NCBI RefSeq assembly: GCF_021646545.1
Contig: NZ_JAKIRP010000007.1
Span: 287,741-351,740 of the forward strand
Length of the DNA: 64,000 nt
DNA from: Chitinophaga filiformis
GTDB taxonomy: Bacteria > Bacteroidota > Bacteroidia > Chitinophagales > Chitinophagaceae
Direction of reading: 5' to 3'
This document shows, one piece after another, positions 43,117 to 51,841 of the stretch (within the stretch, counting starts at the first letter, position 1; each line of letters begins with the position of its first letter). The notes beneath the pieces were generated by a model. It was given only the letters and a program-made list of their open reading frames with translations. It searched no databases and was not told the DNA's origin. Position numbers and translations under genes: made by a program.

Positions 43117-46100
43117 ATGCCAAAAGTCCTGCTTTTGCAAAAGGGGACGCATTGTCCCATTCGTAAACAAAGAGTCCAACTATTGTTTCTTATGCGTTTA
43201 AGTCTGTGTGTATGTGCATTGTTCGCTTTGAGTCTGAACTTATTTGCAACAGGTCTTGTTTCCGGACAGAGTATTACCAGCACTATCATCAATTTTGAGG
43301 TGCATAATGAAAATCTGAAAGCGTCTATCGACAAGCTGCAGCAGGAATCCGGCTTCAGTATCTTCTATTCCTCTACCCTGCTTAATGCCGACAGGAAAAT
43401 CAACCTCGACAAGGCCTCCCGGACCGTTGCGCGTACCCTGGACCTGCTGTTACAGGGCACTAATCTGACCTACATAGAGAAAGGCAACAAAGTGATCCTT
43501 CAGGAGAAAAAACAGTCTGCTCCCGTTCTGGCGCCTGTTGCTGCTGATGATAAAAAGCTGTCCGGTATGGTTACTGATGAACAGGGCAACCCTATTCCCG
43601 GAGTAACCGTACGCTTAAAAGATAACAGCCGGCATACTGCCACTGATCAGAACGGGCACTATTCCATTGATGTGGCAGAAAATGATGTCGTCCTGTTCAG
43701 CTATATAGGTTATACCACTGCAGAAATTCCAGTGGGAGATAAATCCTCTCTCGTAGTAAGGTTAAAGCCAGCTCCCAGCGACCTGAATGAAGTACAGGTG
43801 ATCGGCTATGGCAGCACCACCAAAAGAAATAATACAGGAGCGGTAAGCTCCATTACCGCACAGGAGATCTCCAGGCAGACGGTTACTAACCCTTTAACAG
43901 CCCTTCAGGGCCGTATTGCAGGCATGCAGATCACCCAGGACAATGGTTTGCCCGGCGGTGGTATCAGGGTGCAAATACGCGGCTTAAACACCGCTTCTGC
44001 AGGTTTCGTTCCATTATACGTAGTGGACGGTGTTCCCTTCACACTCTTCAATGGCGGCCAGCCCACTTCCGATGCGCTGAACGCATACGGTATCTCCGGC
44101 GCCAGTGGTAATATCAGCCCTTTCAGCGTGATCAATCCTGAAGATATAGAACGTATTGATGTACTCAAAGATGCAGATGCCACAGCCATTTACGGCTCAA
44201 GGGGCTCCAATGGCGTGGTGCTGATCACCACTAAAAAAGGCAGTCAGCGTAAAACACAGGTAAATGCCAATGTCTATCACAGTCTGGGAACTGTGAACCA
44301 CTATATCCCTATGATGAACACACAGGAGTACCTGCAGATGCGCCGGGACGCTTTCGCTAATTCCGGCGCGACTCCGACTACCAGCAATGCCAAAGACCTG
44401 ACCGTATGGGATCAGAATGCCTATACCGACTGGCAGAAATGGGCACTGGGCGGTACCGCACATACAACTAACGCAACAGCCAGCATTTCCGGCGGTAATG
44501 CGCAGAACAGCTTCCTGTTCAGCTCTACCTACCGTAAAGAAGGTACCGTGTTCCCCGGCGATTTCAGTGCGAACAATTACTCCGGAAGACTGAACGCTAA
44601 CCATAGCAGTATGAATGGTAAGTTCAACATCAGCTTCTCAGGCAACTACGCCTATATGGGCAGCAATATGCCGGTGGTGGATATCTCCGGCATCTACAAT
44701 CTCCCGACCAACTTCCCGCTGTATAACAGCGACGGTAAACTGAACTGGGATATCGGCAGCAATCCGCTGGCCTACCTGATGCAGCAGTACAACGCGCAGA
44801 CCACCAATTTCCTCACCAACCTGAACCTGGGTTATAAAGTGACTAAGGAACTGACGCTGAAAGCTAACCTGGGGTATAGCCTCACGAGACTGTCACAGAC
44901 CAATGCCATACCTGCGAGGTCGGTCAACTCTACAAGAACGACCGACAACAGGCTTAATTATGCCGACAACCAGAATGGTAACTACATCATAGAGCCATTT
45001 GCGGAGTATAACAGGATGATCAGCAAGGGCAAGCTGCTGGTAGTGGCAGGGGCTACTTTCCAGCAGAATAAATCCACCGGTATTTCCCTTGCCGGCAGCA
45101 ACTACAGTAACGAGTCGCTGTTAAATTCTATCAGCAGTGCAGGAACGGTAACGGTACAGAGTAACAACTATTCGCTGTATAAATACTCCGCCTTATTCGC
45201 CAGGGTGAATTACAACTGGCACGATAAATACCTGCTGGATGGTACTTTCAGAAGAGATGGCTCCTCCCGTTTTGGCCCCTCCCACCGCTTCGGTAACTTC
45301 GGCGCCATCGGTGCGGCCTGGGTCTTTACGCAGGAAGATTTTATGGGCTCACTTCCGGTGCTCAGCTTTGGTAAACTACGCGCCAGCTATGGTGTGACGG
45401 GTAATGACCAGATCAGCAATTATCAGTACAGCGCATTATATGGCAGCGCCGGTTCTTTTTACACTTACATGGGCACATCTGCCCTGGTACCCAGTACCAT
45501 TGCCAATCCGAACCTGCACTGGGAAAGTACCCGTAAAACAGACATCGCGCTGGAACTGGGTTTCTTCAAAGACAGGATACTGCTGAAAACGGATTTCTAT
45601 AACAACCGTTCTACCGACCTGCTGGTGTTCATAGGAACAGCCGGCCAGACGGGTATCACGTCCTACACCGGTAACCTGCCTGCCGTAGTACAGAACAGGG
45701 GCTGGGAGTTTGAACTGAACACCACCAATATCAGCACCCGCGATTTCCGCTGGACCACCGCGTTCAACCTGACCCTGAACAAAAACAGGCTGAAATCATT
45801 CCCTGATCTGGCTTCTTCCTCCTATGCTTCCTCTTACGTGATCGGTCACCCGATAGACGTGGTAAAGCGTTATCATTTCCAGGGAGTAGATCCGGCAACG
45901 GGATTACCGCTGATCCAGGACCAGGACAAGGATGGCGCTATTTCCTTCTCAACAGATATGATACCAATGAAAACAGGTACGCCTTATTATGGCGGCTTGT
46001 CGAACAGTCTGACCTATAAAGGCTTCAGCCTGGATTTCACCTTCCAGTTCAATCATCGTTATGGTTATGTCAACAATACCTTAACATCTGTTTACAGTCC

Positions 46101-46494
46101 ATATGGTTCCGCCTACGCTAACCAGAGCAAAGCGATACTGGACCGCTGGAAGAAGGCGGGTGATAATGCACCGTTCCCGGCAGCAGCTACTACGAATAAC
46201 TCCGCTTATTCTTACCTGGCTTCATCTGATTACAACTGGGGAAATGCTTCCTTCATCAAGTTCAAGACTTTGAGTCTTACCTATGCATTGCCCGCCGACT
46301 GGCTGAAACACGCCCGGCTTTCTTCTGCTTCGGTATATGCCAGGGCGCAGAACCTGTTCACATGGGCGAAACAGAAGTATACGCTCGATCCGGAAACAAC
46401 TGTACCCGGCACAGGCTCCAACCTTGGAACAGGCCAGTATATTGCTTTCCCGCAGTTACGCACCATTGCAGTCGGACTTAATTTAACACTCTAA
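43117..46494 (+). CDS. SusC-family TonB-dependent receptor with STN signalling domain (PUL 3)
   Basis: 1125 aa. A basic N-terminal extension of about 25 residues precedes the signal segment (MRLSLCVCALFALSLNLFAT). Then an STN domain (NFEVHNENLKASIDKLQQES to VILQEKK), a carboxypeptidase-D-like domain (SGMVTDEQGNPIPGVTVRLK), the plug (NEVQVIGYGSTTKRNNTGA, GLPGGGIRVQIRGLNTAS, PLYVVDGVPF) and the barrel ending AVGLNLTL. It imports its ligand with the SusD encoded 10 bp downstream and signals to the FecR/ECF pair. The lack of CAZymes in this locus leaves the ligand open; peptides or small glycans are possible. Confidence 0.96.
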   Translation: MPKVLLLQKGTHCPIRKQRVQLLFLMRLSLCVCALFALSLNLFATGLVSGQSITSTIINFEVHNENLKASIDKLQQESGFSIFYSSTLLNADRKINLDKASRTVARTLDLLLQGTNLTYIEKGNKVILQEKKQSAPVLAPVAADDKKLSGMVTDEQGNPIPGVTVRLKDNSRHTATDQNGHYSIDVAENDVVLFSYIGYTTAEIPVGDKSSLVVRLKPAPSDLNEVQVIGYGSTTKRNNTGAVSSITAQEISRQTVTNPLTALQGRIAGMQITQDNGLPGGGIRVQIRGLNTASAGFVPLYVVDGVPFTLFNGGQPTSDALNAYGISGASGNISPFSVINPEDIERIDVLKDADATAIYGSRGSNGVVLITTKKGSQRKTQVNANVYHSLGTVNHYIPMMNTQEYLQMRRDAFANSGATPTTSNAKDLTVWDQNAYTDWQKWALGGTAHTTNATASISGGNAQNSFLFSSTYRKEGTVFPGDFSANNYSGRLNANHSSMNGKFNISFSGNYAYMGSNMPVVDISGIYNLPTNFPLYNSDGKLNWDIGSNPLAYLMQQYNAQTTNFLTNLNLGYKVTKELTLKANLGYSLTRLSQTNAIPARSVNSTRTTDNRLNYADNQNGNYIIEPFAEYNRMISKGKLLVVAGATFQQNKSTGISLAGSNYSNESLLNSISSAGTVTVQSNNYSLYKYSALFARVNYNWHDKYLLDGTFRRDGSSRFGPSHRFGNFGAIGAAWVFTQEDFMGSLPVLSFGKLRASYGVTGNDQISNYQYSALYGSAGSFYTYMGTSALVPSTIANPNLHWESTRKTDIALELGFFKDRILLKTDFYNNRSTDLLVFIGTAGQTGITSYTGNLPAVVQNRGWEFELNTTNISTRDFRWTTAFNLTLNKNRLKSFPDLASSSYASSYVIGHPIDVVKRYHFQGVDPATGLPLIQDQDKDGAISFSTDMIPMKTGTPYYGGLSNSLTYKGFSLDFTFQFNHRYGYVNNTLTSVYSPYGSAYANQSKAILDRWKKAGDNAPFPAAATTNNSAYSYLASSDYNWGNASFIKFKTLSLTYALPADWLKHARLSSASVYARAQNLFTWAKQKYTLDPETTVPGTGSNLGTGQYIAFPQLRTIAVGLNLTL

Positions 46495-46504
46495 AAGCAC
46501 GGAC

Positions 46505-47887
46505 ATGAGAGGTAAAACAAACACTTTGAAATATATAACACTGGCATTGCTACTGATCAATAGCCTGTTGTTTTCATCCTGCGAAAAATTTGTGGACATA
46601 GGCAAGGCGCCTAACCAGCTGCCTGTTGCTGACGTTTTTAAAGAAGACGGTACCGCCACCGCCGCTGTACTGGCTATGTATTCCTATTACACTACAAGCG
46701 GCAGCCTGCCTTACATAACGTTTGCAGGCGGCATAGAGGCTGATGATATACAGTATACTTATGCCACCAGCACGCCTGCCATGAATGAATTTCAGCAGTC
46801 GGCGGTCAATCCTAACAATGGTACCGTTTCCAGCTATCTCTGGATATACCCATATGCCGTGATCAGGCAGGCCAATCTGGCCATTGAAGGCCTGAAAGCC
46901 AGCACTACGCTCACCAGTTCCGTGCAGGCACAGTTACTGGGCGAGGCTTATTTCTTCCGCGCATTTAACTATTTCTACCTGGTGAATTACTTCGGCGCTG
47001 TACCATTGGTATTAAGTGCTGATGTAATGGAAACGGGCACCCAGCCACGTACCGGTACAGATTCAGTATGGGCACAGATCATCAGCGACCTGAAAGCGGC
47101 AGTAACATCGCTTCCTTCCGCCTATACCGGCACTTTAAGGACAAGGGTGAACAAGTATGCTGCCAGTGCCCTGTTGGCCCGCGCTTACCTGTATACGAAA
47201 GACTGGGAGAATGCCATTACCTACAGCACAGCGGTGATCGGGGCGACAGATGTTACTTATAATCTGCCGGTGCCTGACAGTGCCTTTGTAAACGTCAGCA
47301 ATGAAGTGATCTTACAATACGGCACCAACAATGGCTACTCATTCATGGGTAATAACTACCGCACCAGCAGCTCTGCCGGTATTCCTAATTATTACCTGTA
47401 CCCTGCTACCGCCAACGCCTTTGAGAGCGGCGATAAAAGGAGAACGGCCTGGGTGGACAGTGTGATATCCGGCGGCACTACTACCTATCGCATCAACAAG
47501 TATAAACTCGCTACCGCTACTGCCGGTAATGAATACAATGTGATATTACGCCTTGCAGAACAATACCTGATCCGTGCAGAAGCCAATGCACAGCTGGAGC
47601 GGATCGAAACAGCTGCGGCCGACCTGAATGCAGTACGTACACGCGCGGGACTGGACAACACTGCCGCTGCTACCAAAGATGATCTGCTGGCGGCTATTGC
47701 GCAGGAAAGAAAGCTGGAGCTGTTCGGAGAATTTGCCCATCGCTGGTTTGATCTTAAACGCACGAACAAGGTAAATGAGGTGATCGGTGCGATCAAATCC
47801 AACTGGGTAGCTACCGCAGCGCTGTTACCCATACCTGCTGCTGAAATCGCTAAAAACAAGACCCTCAAACAAAATGATGGTTACTAA
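46505..47887 (+). CDS. SusD/RagB-family lipoprotein (PUL 3)
   Basis: 460 aa. The signal sequence ends in the lipobox LLFSSC followed by EKFVDIGKAPNQLP. Typical SusD elements are GEAYFFRAFNYFYLVNYFGA, TRVNKYAASALLARAYLYTK, AAADLNAVRTRAGLDNTAAA, AQERKLELFGEFAHRWFDLK and LLPIPAAEIAKNKTLKQN. It is the surface partner of the SusC gene ending 10 bp upstream. It is followed 27 bp later by the thioredoxin-domain gene, likely in the same transcript. Confidence 0.95.
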   Translation: MRGKTNTLKYITLALLLINSLLFSSCEKFVDIGKAPNQLPVADVFKEDGTATAAVLAMYSYYTTSGSLPYITFAGGIEADDIQYTYATSTPAMNEFQQSAVNPNNGTVSSYLWIYPYAVIRQANLAIEGLKASTTLTSSVQAQLLGEAYFFRAFNYFYLVNYFGAVPLVLSADVMETGTQPRTGTDSVWAQIISDLKAAVTSLPSAYTGTLRTRVNKYAASALLARAYLYTKDWENAITYSTAVIGATDVTYNLPVPDSAFVNVSNEVILQYGTNNGYSFMGNNYRTSSSAGIPNYYLYPATANAFESGDKRRTAWVDSVISGGTTTYRINKYKLATATAGNEYNVILRLAEQYLIRAEANAQLERIETAAADLNAVRTRAGLDNTAAATKDDLLAAIAQERKLELFGEFAHRWFDLKRTNKVNEVIGAIKSNWVATAALLPIPAAEIAKNKTLKQNDGY

Positions 47888-47914
47888 TCTATTCACTTTC
47901 ATCTAAACTGTTTT

Positions 47915-49261
47915 ATGCACATAACTCACAAACTACTATTTACAGGCGCATTGTCACTGTCAGCAATACTTGCAGTGGCGCAGGAGAAAAATACATTGCA
48001 AACGGAAAAGGACTACCAGGAAGCTGTCAGGGCTGCTTATAAAAGCAATAATTCCAAGGCAGGCGATTCATTGGTAGAAGTGGCGATTGCCCGTTTTCCT
48101 AAAGGCGCCTTTGCCCGTAACGACTTTTACAATAAGCAGGTCAACAAACAGATGCCTTCTGCAGAAAAGCTGAAAGCCTACAACAAGTGGATCAAGGCAT
48201 TTCCGGAACCAAAAGACAGCGCTGATATCGTATACGATTATGCCCGTTCAGGCATCTCCTGGTCCTATGCAGAAGAGAATAATCCGAAGCAGAACCAGGC
48301 ATGGCTTAAAAAGATCAGGTCACAGGAGTACCGCGCTATGATAGAAGTACATGATGGCACACGATTCCTGAGCCATAAGGATACTGTTACTGCCGAAAAA
48401 CTGATACGTGCAGGCGTGGCAGATGCTGAGCAGTCTTATCCTGTCAGCAAGAATCCGATGGCGAAGAGCGATTACTATCATGCACTGAATACTTTGTCCT
48501 CGCTTTTATATCGACAGGGCAAATATGCAGAAGCACTGCAATACGCCAATATCATCTATAACGGTGGAGGCAACAGGGACAACGCCGATATTAAAAAGAA
48601 CTATGCACTGCTTCTGGCGGCCAATGGCAAAGCGGACAGCGCATTGATACTGTTGTCAGAGCTGATCAGCAGTGGTAAGGCAGATCACGAGGTAAAAACA
48701 AAACTACCTGCTGTCTATACATCCGCTAAAGGCAGTGATGCAGGTTATGCTACTTTTGCAGCTGAACTGGAAACTGCGATGCGCAAGCATATACAAGAGC
48801 AGGTAAAAAAACAGCTGATCTCTGAAACAGCGCCCCTATTTACGCTGAAAGACCTGGACGGCAACACCGTATCGACGGCAGAGCTGAAAGGAAAGATCCT
48901 TGTGCTGGACTTCTGGGCTACCTGGTGCGGTCCCTGCAAACGCTCCTTTCCTGCTATGCAGAAAACAGTGAACAAGTATAAGAACGATCCCAATGTAAAG
49001 TTCCTGTTCATTGATACATGGGAAAGAGTACCCGACGCGTCAACAGGTGTGAGAAAGTTCATCCAGGACAACAACTATACCTTCCAGGTATTGCTGGATG
49101 ATAAAACCACCGGTGTTGTAAGCAAGTTTGACGTACGTGGTATCCCCGCGAAATTTATCATTGACGGCACAGGCAATACCCGCTTTAAACTGACCGGTTT
49201 CAGCGGTGGAGATGACGCAGCAGTGGAAGAGTTATCTGCTATGATAGAGATGATCAGGTAA
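47915..49261 (+). CDS. Secreted TlpA-like thioredoxin-domain protein
   Basis: 448 aa with a signal peptide (FTGALSLSAILAVAQ). Residues about 25-300 are helical with TPR-like character (KYAEALQYANIIYNGGGN, ADSALILLSELISSGKAD). The C-terminal 145 residues are a TlpA/ResA-type thioredoxin domain: APLFTLKDLDGNTV, then LDFWATWCGPCKRSFPAMQK with redox cysteines Cys338 and Cys341, and cis-Pro in FDVRGIPAKFII. It should be a periplasmic thiol-disulfide oxidoreductase. Bacteroidota often place such proteins behind SusCD pairs. It could keep partner proteins reduced or handle an imported substrate; the role here is inferred from position. Confidence 0.9.
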   Translation: MHITHKLLFTGALSLSAILAVAQEKNTLQTEKDYQEAVRAAYKSNNSKAGDSLVEVAIARFPKGAFARNDFYNKQVNKQMPSAEKLKAYNKWIKAFPEPKDSADIVYDYARSGISWSYAEENNPKQNQAWLKKIRSQEYRAMIEVHDGTRFLSHKDTVTAEKLIRAGVADAEQSYPVSKNPMAKSDYYHALNTLSSLLYRQGKYAEALQYANIIYNGGGNRDNADIKKNYALLLAANGKADSALILLSELISSGKADHEVKTKLPAVYTSAKGSDAGYATFAAELETAMRKHIQEQVKKQLISETAPLFTLKDLDGNTVSTAELKGKILVLDFWATWCGPCKRSFPAMQKTVNKYKNDPNVKFLFIDTWERVPDASTGVRKFIQDNNYTFQVLLDDKTTGVVSKFDVRGIPAKFIIDGTGNTRFKLTGFSGGDDAAVEELSAMIEMIR

Positions 49262-49289
49262 ACAACATTAAACCTACAATTCATATCAG

Positions 49290-49325
49290 CAACAGGCTAT
49301 CTGGAGTATACCGGATAGCCTGTTG
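49290..49325 (+). terminator. Hairpin terminator after the PUL 3 operon
   Basis: CAACAGGCTATC (49290-49301) is the exact complement of GATAGCCTGTTG (49314-49325), 28 bp after the thioredoxin-domain stop. There is no T-run directly after it (TCATAATCCCC), so termination strength is uncertain. Confidence 0.7.
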
Positions 49326-49410
49326 TCATAATCCCCCCCTTGTTAGTCTAATTCCCCCACCTTGTCCTTTTATATCATGGACTATGTTTGCAATATCAAA
49401 AGATATACAA

Positions 49411-50298
49411 ATGAAAACAATACACCTCGCCAGAACCATTTTGACGACCTTATTTATTCTCAATACATTCGTTATGGAAGCAACTGCACAACAAGCAAAG
49501 GCAACAAATCCGGCAACACTCAAATCGTCCGGTTATGCACCCGTTAATGGCCTAAAACTCTATTATGAGATACATGGAGAAGGACAGCCGCTGGTGCTGC
49601 TGCACGGAGCCTACATGACCATAGATCTTAACTGGTCACAACTCCTACCGGAACTGGCAAAAACACACAAAGTAATTGCACTCGAAATGCAGGGACATGG
49701 TCGCACTGCCGATATTGACCGTCCTGTTAGCCGCCAGGCCCTCGCAGATGATGTAGCGGGTCTTTTACAATACCTGAAGATAGACAGCGCCGACATATTG
49801 GGCTACAGCATGGGTGGAACGGTTGCCTATGCGTTTGCCATACAGCATCCTGCTATGGTGAAAAAGCTGATACTCGTGTCTACTGTATACAAATTTCATG
49901 GCTGGCAAAAGGAAGTAACAGATATTTTCCAGACTTTCAAACCAGAATTCTTTGATCAGACACCATTGAAAGCTGCTTATGAAAAAGTGGCGCCTGATCC
50001 CGGGCACTGGAGAGCCTTCCTGACCAAATATATGGAGTATGGTAAACAGGACTTTGACTTTGGTGCAGATAAAGTGAAGGCGATCAAATCCCCTATCCTG
50101 TTCATTATGGGAGATAACGACGGCGTAACGCTTGAGCATAAGGCGGAAATGTACCGCGCAGCTGGGGGTGGTGTTCCCGGAGATATGGCAGGGCTTCCAA
50201 AGTCGCAGCTGGCTATTTTCCCGGGTACCACGCATGTCAGCCTGATGGCGGATACCTCCAGACTGCTTTCGGTCATCAACCCTTTTCTGGATAAATAA
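49411..50298 (+). CDS. Secreted alpha/beta-fold hydrolase
   Basis: The ATG at 49411 (MKTIHLARTILTTLFILNTF) opens a signal peptide ending at ATAQQ and gives 295 aa; an in-frame ATG at 49384 adds nine residues. The fold is the canonical alpha/beta hydrolase: oxyanion loop LVLLHGAYM, nucleophile elbow GYSMGG with Ser133, acid in FIMGDNDGVT and His in GTTHVSLMAD. It probably cleaves a small ester, lactone or similar compound in the periplasm. Not obviously linked to neighbours: a hairpin terminator lies on each side. Substrate unknown. Confidence 0.88.
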   Translation: MKTIHLARTILTTLFILNTFVMEATAQQAKATNPATLKSSGYAPVNGLKLYYEIHGEGQPLVLLHGAYMTIDLNWSQLLPELAKTHKVIALEMQGHGRTADIDRPVSRQALADDVAGLLQYLKIDSADILGYSMGGTVAYAFAIQHPAMVKKLILVSTVYKFHGWQKEVTDIFQTFKPEFFDQTPLKAAYEKVAPDPGHWRAFLTKYMEYGKQDFDFGADKVKAIKSPILFIMGDNDGVTLEHKAEMYRAAGGGVPGDMAGLPKSQLAIFPGTTHVSLMADTSRLLSVINPFLDK

Positions 50299-50322
50299 AA
50301 TTACAGCCTGCATAATATTAGC

Positions 50323-50366
50323 AAAGTCCATCCTTCTTACATCAAAACGTAAGGAGGATGGACTTT
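50323..50366. terminator. Bidirectional-looking 18 bp hairpin terminator
   Basis: AAAGTCCATCCTTCTTAC (50323-50340) pairs with GTAAGGAGGATGGACTTT (50349-50366) at 17 of 18 positions (one G-T). It sits between the hydrolase stop and the AraC-type gene, ending only 10 bp before the latter's likely start. Confidence 0.8.
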
Positions 50367-50376
50367 GTAACATTAT

Positions 50377-51228
50377 TTGCAAATCACTACTTTTGTTCTA
50401 AAACAAACCTTGGGCATTCCCGCCAACATACAACTGCTGTACACACCGGTACAACCATCCATCAGGAATGCTGATGACAACGTCCTGTATCGGGAATATG
50501 CCCCGCATGCACAATTAACGAATATTGTCTACTGTTACTGGCAACTGAAAACCACACAGCCGCTCAACAGTGAGTTCATTTACCGCGTAGTGGCTGATGG
50601 CTGCATAGATGTGTATTTTGAACCCGGCAATCCGCCGGAAAACTATGTGATGGGCTTTAGCAGTAAGTATACAGAATTCTCCCTGGGAAACAGTTTTCAC
50701 TATGTAGGCATCCGTTTCCTGCCTACCATGTTCCCCCAGCTGTTCCGTATCAACGCGGCTGAACTAAGCAACCGCTATGAGGCTTTAAACGCTGTAGTAC
50801 CGGGCATGTCGCGCTTCATACAGGAACATCTCCACGATCAGCTGGCTATAAGTGATATGGTACGCATGCTGGACGGCTGGTTGCTGCAATTAGCCGGAAT
50901 GGTGGATTTCAATGCCGACAACAGGCTCTATGAGGCCATGGATATCATTTTAAAGAAGGCCGGGATGGTACATCTTGAACATGATATTGATACCGGCATC
51001 AGCCCCCGCCAACTGCGCAGGTTATTTGAATATTATATCGGCGATACGCCTAAAACTTTCAGCAAGATCGTACGCTTTCAGCAGATACTCCGCGCAAAGC
51101 CTTCCGTACAGAGCCTCCGGCAGAATAAACTGTTCTTCGATGCCGGTTACCACGACCAGGCACACTTTATAAAGGAATTCAGGCACCTGTATGGCATCAC
51201 GCCAACCCGGGCATTTGACAGGGAATAA
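50377..51228 (+). CDS. AraC-family transcriptional regulator (DUF6597-type N-terminus)
   Basis: 283 aa from a TTG at 50377; an in-frame stop lies at 50368-50370 and no ATG occurs early in the frame, so TTG or another non-ATG codon must be used, or the start is further inside. The N-terminal 150 residues (YREYAPHAQLTNIVYCYWQL, GCIDVYFEP, HYVGIRFLPTMFPQLF) are of the type found in small Bacteroidota AraC proteins, and the C-terminal two helix-turn-helix units are ISPRQLRRLFEYYIGDTPKT and FDAGYHDQAHFIKEFRHLYG. It probably controls the exported VOC gene 66 bp downstream, as such pairs are common. The target is inference. Confidence 0.88.
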   Translation: MQITTFVLKQTLGIPANIQLLYTPVQPSIRNADDNVLYREYAPHAQLTNIVYCYWQLKTTQPLNSEFIYRVVADGCIDVYFEPGNPPENYVMGFSSKYTEFSLGNSFHYVGIRFLPTMFPQLFRINAAELSNRYEALNAVVPGMSRFIQEHLHDQLAISDMVRMLDGWLLQLAGMVDFNADNRLYEAMDIILKKAGMVHLEHDIDTGISPRQLRRLFEYYIGDTPKTFSKIVRFQQILRAKPSVQSLRQNKLFFDAGYHDQAHFIKEFRHLYGITPTRAFDRE

Positions 51229-51294
51229 TTTGTCCGTTTTTTACAATGTTCCGCATATTGCATACCTGAACTTTGTGGTACAAAATACCAACAA

Positions 51295-51750
51295 ATGAAT
51301 AGGCTATTATTGCTGATCACAGCCATGCTGTTTGTGACCGGCACACAGGCGCAAAACAACAAAAAACTGAATAAGATGAAACTGAACGCAGGTATCGTTA
51401 CCACAAAACTCGCGGAGAGCAAAGCTTTTTATACTGATGTACTGGGATTTGGCATTACATTCGAGAATGATTTCTACCTGCTCCTGCACACGCCCAACCA
51501 TGAAGCTGAGATCAGCTTTTTACTGCCCGAACATCCCTCCCAGCAAGCGTTGTTTCATAAAGGCTTTACTGGCGCAGGTGTTTACCTCACCATTGAAGTA
51601 GAAGACGTAGATAAAATGTACCGGGAGTTAAAACAAAAAGGAATCGACATAAAGATAGATATCCGGAATGAGCCCTGGGGCGACCGCCATTTTGCCATCA
51701 CAGATCCTAACGGCGTAAACATAGATATTGTTCATTACCAGGCACAATAG
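51295..51750 (+). CDS. VOC/glyoxalase-fold protein with a signal peptide
   Basis: 151 aa. The first 18 residues (MNRLLLLITAMLFVTGTQ then AQ) are a clear signal peptide, unusual for this mostly cytosolic fold. The remainder has two VOC half-modules: AGIVTTKLAESKAFYTDVLG and YLTIEVEDVDKMYRELKQKG, ending GDRHFAITDPNGVNIDIVHY, the bleomycin-resistance/glyoxalase pattern. Family members bind metals and small molecules, acting as isomerases, dioxygenases or antibiotic binders. It lies directly after the AraC-type regulator. Function in the periplasm unknown. Confidence 0.87.
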   Translation: MNRLLLLITAMLFVTGTQAQNNKKLNKMKLNAGIVTTKLAESKAFYTDVLGFGITFENDFYLLLHTPNHEAEISFLLPEHPSQQALFHKGFTGAGVYLTIEVEDVDKMYRELKQKGIDIKIDIRNEPWGDRHFAITDPNGVNIDIVHYQAQ

Positions 51751-51813
51751 ACTATCCTATTGGCCATTGTTACCTATCCGGATATACCCGGTAAGAGAAC
51801 AAACTCCCTGAAG

Positions 51814-51841
51814 ATAGCCCACATGCAGTCCGGTGGGCTAT
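51814..51841. terminator. Bidirectional terminator
   Basis: ATAGCCCAC (51814-51822) and GTGGGCTAT (51833-51841) form a 9 bp stem with a 10 nt loop, followed by TTGCTTTTTTC on the plus strand. It serves the VOC gene and, with its arm touching the stop at 51838, the convergent acyltransferase gene. Confidence 0.82.

Noticed and set aside
50351..50377. AAGGAGG within the hairpin before the AraC-type gene as a sequestered ribosome binding site
   Set aside because: The motif is 19 bp from the TTG start and directly abuts an out-of-frame ATG with only 37 codons; the distances do not fit either start, and strong SD use is rare in Bacteroidota.
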